Of a stretch of 64,000 bases of DNA, positions 60,701 through 64,000 are shown piece after piece. The stretch is taken from NCBI RefSeq assembly GCF_012927115.1, contig NZ_JABBFY010000002.1:434001-498000 (forward strand), in the 5' to 3' direction. A model generated the notes under the pieces. That model was not told where the DNA came from. It did not search any database and saw only the letters and a program-made list of their open reading frames with translations. Made by a program: the position numbers and the translations under genes. The stretch is from Sphingomonas sp. G-3-2-10. GTDB taxonomy: Bacteria > Pseudomonadota > Alphaproteobacteria > Sphingomonadales > Sphingomonadaceae. Every line of letters starts with the position of its first letter. The stretch's first letter is position 1.

Positions 60701-62237
60701 GGCGGAGCCCAGTAAACCGGGATTTGCCGCCTCCGCTCCCGCGGTGGCGTTGCTTGCCTCTGCCTTCGTCGTTGCCACCTGCGGCCTGATCTACGAGCTG
60801 CTGGCGAGCACGCTGGCCAGTTACCTGCTCGGCGACAGCGTTACCCAATTCTCGACCGTGATCGGCAGCTATCTGTTCGCGATGGGCGTGGGCAGCTGGT
60901 TTTCGCGTTATGTAAAAAAGAACGAGCTGCGGCTGTTCGTTCGTACCGAATTGCTGATCGCGGTGATCGGCGGCTGTTCGGCGGCAGGCCTGTTCCTGCT
61001 GTTTCCGGTGATCGATCACTTCCGGGTCGCGCTGTACGGCATCGTCCTCGCCATCGGCTTCCTCGTCGGGCTCGAAATCCCGCTGCTGATCCGCATCCTG
61101 CGCGGCTATGACTTCCGCGAAGTCGTCTCCAACGTGCTGACCTTCGACTATGTCGGCGCGCTGGCGGCCAGCCTGCTCTTCCCGCTGATCCTGATGCCGC
61201 ATCTGGGCATGATCCGGACGGGCTTCCTGTTCGGCTTCTTCAACGCCGCAGTCGCGCTGGCGCTGTTGTTCACCCTGCCGAAGACGAGCAGCTTCCGGCT
61301 GGAAAAATTCGCGTCGGTGCTGATCCTGATCGGGCTTGCGGCGGGCTTCGTCGCGTCGGACCGGCTCCAGCGCTGGGCCGAAGTGGCGAGCTATGGCGAG
61401 CCGGTGATCTATGCGGTCTCGACCAAGCACCAGCGGATCGTGCTCACGCGCCGCAACGACGATCTGCGGCTGTATCTCAACGGCAATCTGCAATTCTCGT
61501 CGCGCGACGAGTATCGCTATCACGAAGCGCTGGTGCATCCGGCGCTCGGCCGCGTGGCCCATCCCCGCAACGTGCTGATCCTCGGCGGCGGCGACGGACT
61601 GGCGGCGCGCGAGGTGCTGAAGAACAAGGCGGTCGAGCGGCTGACCCTGGTCGATCTCGACGGCGAGATGACCGATCTCTTCGCGAAGACCGCGATGCTG
61701 ACCCGGCTCAACGGCGGATCGCTGACCAATGCCAAGATGACGGTGATCAACGCCGATGGCTTCCGCTGGGCACGCGACGAGAGCCGGACACGGCCAGGTC
61801 GATACGACGCGATCATCGTCGATTTCCCCGATCCGGTCGATTACTCGGTGGGCAAGCTCTATACCGAGACCTTCTATCGCGCCGCGCGGCAACTGCTCGC
61901 GCCGGGCGGGATGATGGTGGTGCAAAGCACCTCGCCGCTCGTCGCCCCCGCCGCCTTCTGGACCGTCGCGACGACGATGGAAGCATCGGGGATGCAGACC
62001 CGGCCCTATCATGTCTATGTCCCGAGCTTCGGCGAATGGGGCTTCATCCTCGCCGCCAATGGCGCGATTCCCGACAAGGCAGCCATTCCCACCGGTCGCT
62101 TCCTGACGCCCGAGATCGCCGAGCGGATGTTCGATTTCCCGCCCGACATGGCGCGGCGCCCGACCCCGGTGAACCGGCTCGACAACCAGGCGCTGGTCCG
62201 CGAATTCGCGGATGCGTGGAGCCGCTATGAAGGTTGA
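60693..62237 (+). CDS. Membrane-embedded spermidine-synthase-like aminopropyltransferase
   Basis: A 514-residue protein. About seven helices form the N-terminal half (CGLIYELLASTLASYLLGDSVTQFS). The C-terminal half from about 245 is a spermidine synthase fold: YQ-like TKHQRIVL, LYLNGNLQFSSRDEYRYHEALVHP, ILGGGDGLAAREVLK for decarboxylated SAM, DLDGEM, and the DFPDPVD active-site region (usual D-x-x-DP). It may transfer aminopropyl groups to a membrane-related or exported acceptor instead of putrescine. Confidence 0.88.
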   Translation: MAEAEPSKPGFAASAPAVALLASAFVVATCGLIYELLASTLASYLLGDSVTQFSTVIGSYLFAMGVGSWFSRYVKKNELRLFVRTELLIAVIGGCSAAGLFLLFPVIDHFRVALYGIVLAIGFLVGLEIPLLIRILRGYDFREVVSNVLTFDYVGALAASLLFPLILMPHLGMIRTGFLFGFFNAAVALALLFTLPKTSSFRLEKFASVLILIGLAAGFVASDRLQRWAEVASYGEPVIYAVSTKHQRIVLTRRNDDLRLYLNGNLQFSSRDEYRYHEALVHPALGRVAHPRNVLILGGGDGLAAREVLKNKAVERLTLVDLDGEMTDLFAKTAMLTRLNGGSLTNAKMTVINADGFRWARDESRTRPGRYDAIIVDFPDPVDYSVGKLYTETFYRAARQLLAPGGMMVVQSTSPLVAPAAFWTVATTMEASGMQTRPYHVYVPSFGEWGFILAANGAIPDKAAIPTGRFLTPEIAERMFDFPPDMARRPTPVNRLDNQALVREFADAWSRYEG

Positions 62238-62242
62238 TCCCG

Positions 62243-63850
62243 TTGAAGGTCGATAGACGCGCCGCGCTGGGCATCGGCGCGGGCGTTGCGGTCGCGGCGG
62301 GCGCGGGCATCGCTTATGGCTTTGGCGGCGAGAAGCTGCCCGAAGGGGAACTCGACGGCGCGGACATGGCGCGCGGGCACCGGCTGCGCGATGCGGGCTT
62401 CCCGCCGCCGAGCAAGACCGAGCAAGCCGATATCGTCATCGCCGGGGGCGGCATCGCCGGCCTGTCGGCGGGCTGGCGGCTGGCCGATGCCGGGTTCACC
62501 GGTTTCCGCTTGCTCGAGCTGGAAGACGAAATCGGCGGCAATGCGCGCAGCGGCAGGAACGCCGTCTCGGCCTATCCGCTCGGCGCGCATTATCTGCCCG
62601 TGGCCAACAAGGAAGCGAAGGCGCTTCAGCACCTGCTACGCCAACTCGGCATGATCACCGGCGACCGCGAGGGGGCGCCGGTCTACGATCCCGAGCAGCT
62701 ATGCGCCGATCTGCAGGAGCGGATCTTCTGGCAGGGCAAGTGGCACGAGGGCCTGATCCCCCGCACCGGCCTGAGCACCCGCGACAAGGCCGATCTCGCT
62801 GCCTTCGAAAAGGCGATGCACGATTTCACCGGGCAGGTGGGTAAGGACGGCAAGCCCGCCTTCGCGCTGCCGATGGCATACAGTTCTCGCGATCCCGGCA
62901 TTCGCACACTCGACACCCTGTCTTTCTCGAAATGGCTCGACGGCCAGGGCTGGCATTCGCCGGTGCTGCGCGCGCATGTCCGCTACGCCATGCGCGACGA
63001 TTACGGGACCGAGCCGGGCGAAGTCTCGGCATGGGCGGGCATCCATTATTTCGCGAGCCGGCGCGGTTGGGCGGCCGATGGCGCGGGCCAGAACGAACTG
63101 ACCTGGCCCGAAGGCAATGCGCGCCTCGCGAAACTGATGGCTGGCCGCTTTCCCAACAGGATCGAGCGCGGGCGCATCGTCCATCGCGTCGTGCGCGAAG
63201 GCGATCGGGTATTGATCGACAGCTACGATGCCGGTTCCAAAATCACGACGCGCATCTCCGCTCGCGCCGCGATCCTGGCCATGCCGCATTTCGTCGCCAC
63301 ACGGATCGCGCCCGAGCTCGGTTCGGCGAAGGCGTACAGCTACGCGCCGTGGCTGGTCGCCAATGTCACCGTCGACCGATTGCCCGAAGGGCGCGGCGTG
63401 CCGCTGGCGTGGGACAATGTGTCGAGCACCAGCAACTCGCTCGGCTATGTCGTCGCGACTCATCAGGGGCCGGATGCGATGCCCCAGGGCACGGTGCTGA
63501 CCTGGTACATGCCGCTGTCGGACATGCCTCCGGCGCAGGCGCGCAAGCTGCTGGTCGAGCGTCCGGCGGACGAATGGAAGCGCATCGTCCGCGACGACCT
63601 GCTCGCGATGAACCCCGAGCTGGACGGTGCGGTCCGCCGCATCGATCTGTGGCGCTGGGGCCATGCGATGATTCGGCCGACGCCGGGTTTTCTCGATCGC
63701 GCCGATGCGCCGCCGCCCGCCGCGCCGCTCTATCTGGCGCATAGCGACCTTTCCGGCCTGTCGCTGTTCGAGGAAGCGCATTATCATGGCGTCCGCGCCG
63801 CCGAAGCCGCGATGGCGCAGCTCGGCCACACCCATGAAAGCCTGTTGTGA
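62243..63850 (+). CDS. Exported FAD-dependent amine-oxidase-like protein
   Basis: A 535-residue flavoprotein. An RR-containing start (VDRRAALGIGAGVAVAAGAG) resembles a Tat signal or anchor. FAD motif GGGIAGLSAGWRLADAG, then ELEDEIGGNARSG; the end has YLAHSDLSGLSLFEEAHYHG, as in flavin amine oxidases. Start: TTG at 62243 (AAGG upstream) fits best; TTG at 62234 is possible. Lying between a spermidine-synthase-like gene and speD it is a candidate polyamine oxidase outside the cytoplasm. Confidence 0.75.
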   Translation: MKVDRRAALGIGAGVAVAAGAGIAYGFGGEKLPEGELDGADMARGHRLRDAGFPPPSKTEQADIVIAGGGIAGLSAGWRLADAGFTGFRLLELEDEIGGNARSGRNAVSAYPLGAHYLPVANKEAKALQHLLRQLGMITGDREGAPVYDPEQLCADLQERIFWQGKWHEGLIPRTGLSTRDKADLAAFEKAMHDFTGQVGKDGKPAFALPMAYSSRDPGIRTLDTLSFSKWLDGQGWHSPVLRAHVRYAMRDDYGTEPGEVSAWAGIHYFASRRGWAADGAGQNELTWPEGNARLAKLMAGRFPNRIERGRIVHRVVREGDRVLIDSYDAGSKITTRISARAAILAMPHFVATRIAPELGSAKAYSYAPWLVANVTVDRLPEGRGVPLAWDNVSSTSNSLGYVVATHQGPDAMPQGTVLTWYMPLSDMPPAQARKLLVERPADEWKRIVRDDLLAMNPELDGAVRRIDLWRWGHAMIRPTPGFLDRADAPPPAAPLYLAHSDLSGLSLFEEAHYHGVRAAEAAMAQLGHTHESLL

Positions 63851-64000
63851 CTTCCGCTCCTCCCTATGACGGCCGCCACCTGATCGCCGAACTGCACGAC
63901 GCGGCGCATCTCTCCGACGCGGACGTCATCGAAGCCGCATTGCGCGACGGCGCCACGGCGGCGGGCGCGACGATACTCGACGTGCGGCTCCACCATTTCG
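63847..64000 (+). CDS. speD: S-adenosylmethionine decarboxylase, N-terminal part
   Basis: 51 codons before the window ends. After GTG at 63847 (overlapping the oxidase stop, GTGA) comes GRHLIAELHDAAHL and AAGATILDVRLHHF, the opening of bacterial class 1B AdoMet decarboxylase (GRH-[LV]-I-x-EL). The self-cleavage site lies beyond the edge. The enzyme provides decarboxylated SAM to the aminopropyltransferase of the same operon. Confidence 0.8.
   Translation, partial: MTSAPPYDGRHLIAELHDAAHLSDADVIEAALRDGATAAGATILDVRLHHF

Noticed and set aside
1..64000. CRISPR arrays, tRNA/rRNA genes, insertion sequences, prophage
   Set aside because: No regular spaced repeats, no tRNA-like cloverleaf or transposase/integrase frames were seen by reading; a dedicated scan was not possible.

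Overview
The window is GC-rich alphaproteobacterial DNA and looks like a Sphingomonas or close sphingomonad. The signs are several very large TonB-dependent receptors tied to sugar-degradation genes, tryptophan-halogenase-like genes beside such a receptor, a cbb3 oxidase operon with an oxygen-sensing Fnr, and frequent 1-4 base stop/start overlaps. No tRNA, rRNA, CRISPR array or intact insertion sequence was seen.

Layout. (1) 1-9065, minus strand: a probable L-fucose utilisation operon in the order TonB receptor, sugar porter, short-chain dehydrogenase, exported GH29-like alpha-L-fucosidase, two-part UxaA-type dehydratase, BDH2-type dehydrogenase, and a gene cut by the window edge. (2) 9066-9779: mostly non-coding, with two gene remnants meeting at 9720/9721. 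(3) 9780-13495: a TonB receptor co-transcribed with a Tat-exported HisC-like aminotransferase. (4) 13880-26238: micro-aerobic block with hemN, ompW, the whole ccoNOQP-ccoGHIS set, fnrL, a double universal stress protein and a flavodoxin-fold reductase; three FNR-type boxes lie in it. (5) 26239-47663: N-acetylglucosamine/chitin block. GH20 and GH16 face GH18 and a GntR/NagR-like regulator; a TonB receptor with three halogenase-family genes faces nagX, a small secreted protein, a SIS deaminase, nagA, an EIIA-HPr-EI fusion and a IICB permease. Together these go from polymer to fructose-6-phosphate. (6) 47704-49908: NUDIX/DUF47 reading frame and a Pit phosphate transporter behind a possible Pho box. 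(7) 50171-57213: TetR/CecR regulator plus a YbhGFSR-type ABC exporter with its own outer-membrane channel. (8) 57289-64000: SPFH protein, two zinc-ribbon DUF4178 proteins, a tiny membrane protein, DUF350 protein, membrane-anchored spermidine-synthase-like protein, exported FAD amine oxidase and the start of S-adenosylmethionine decarboxylase, tightly packed.

The most interesting parts are region 8, a polyamine-linked membrane module without a settled function, and the halogenase trio of region 5, whose middle member has lost the catalytic residues. Smaller oddities are the unbroken NUDIX-DUF47 frame, a duplicated and dead IIB domain in the GlcNAc permease, and a short sequence shared by two promoters of the GlcNAc block.
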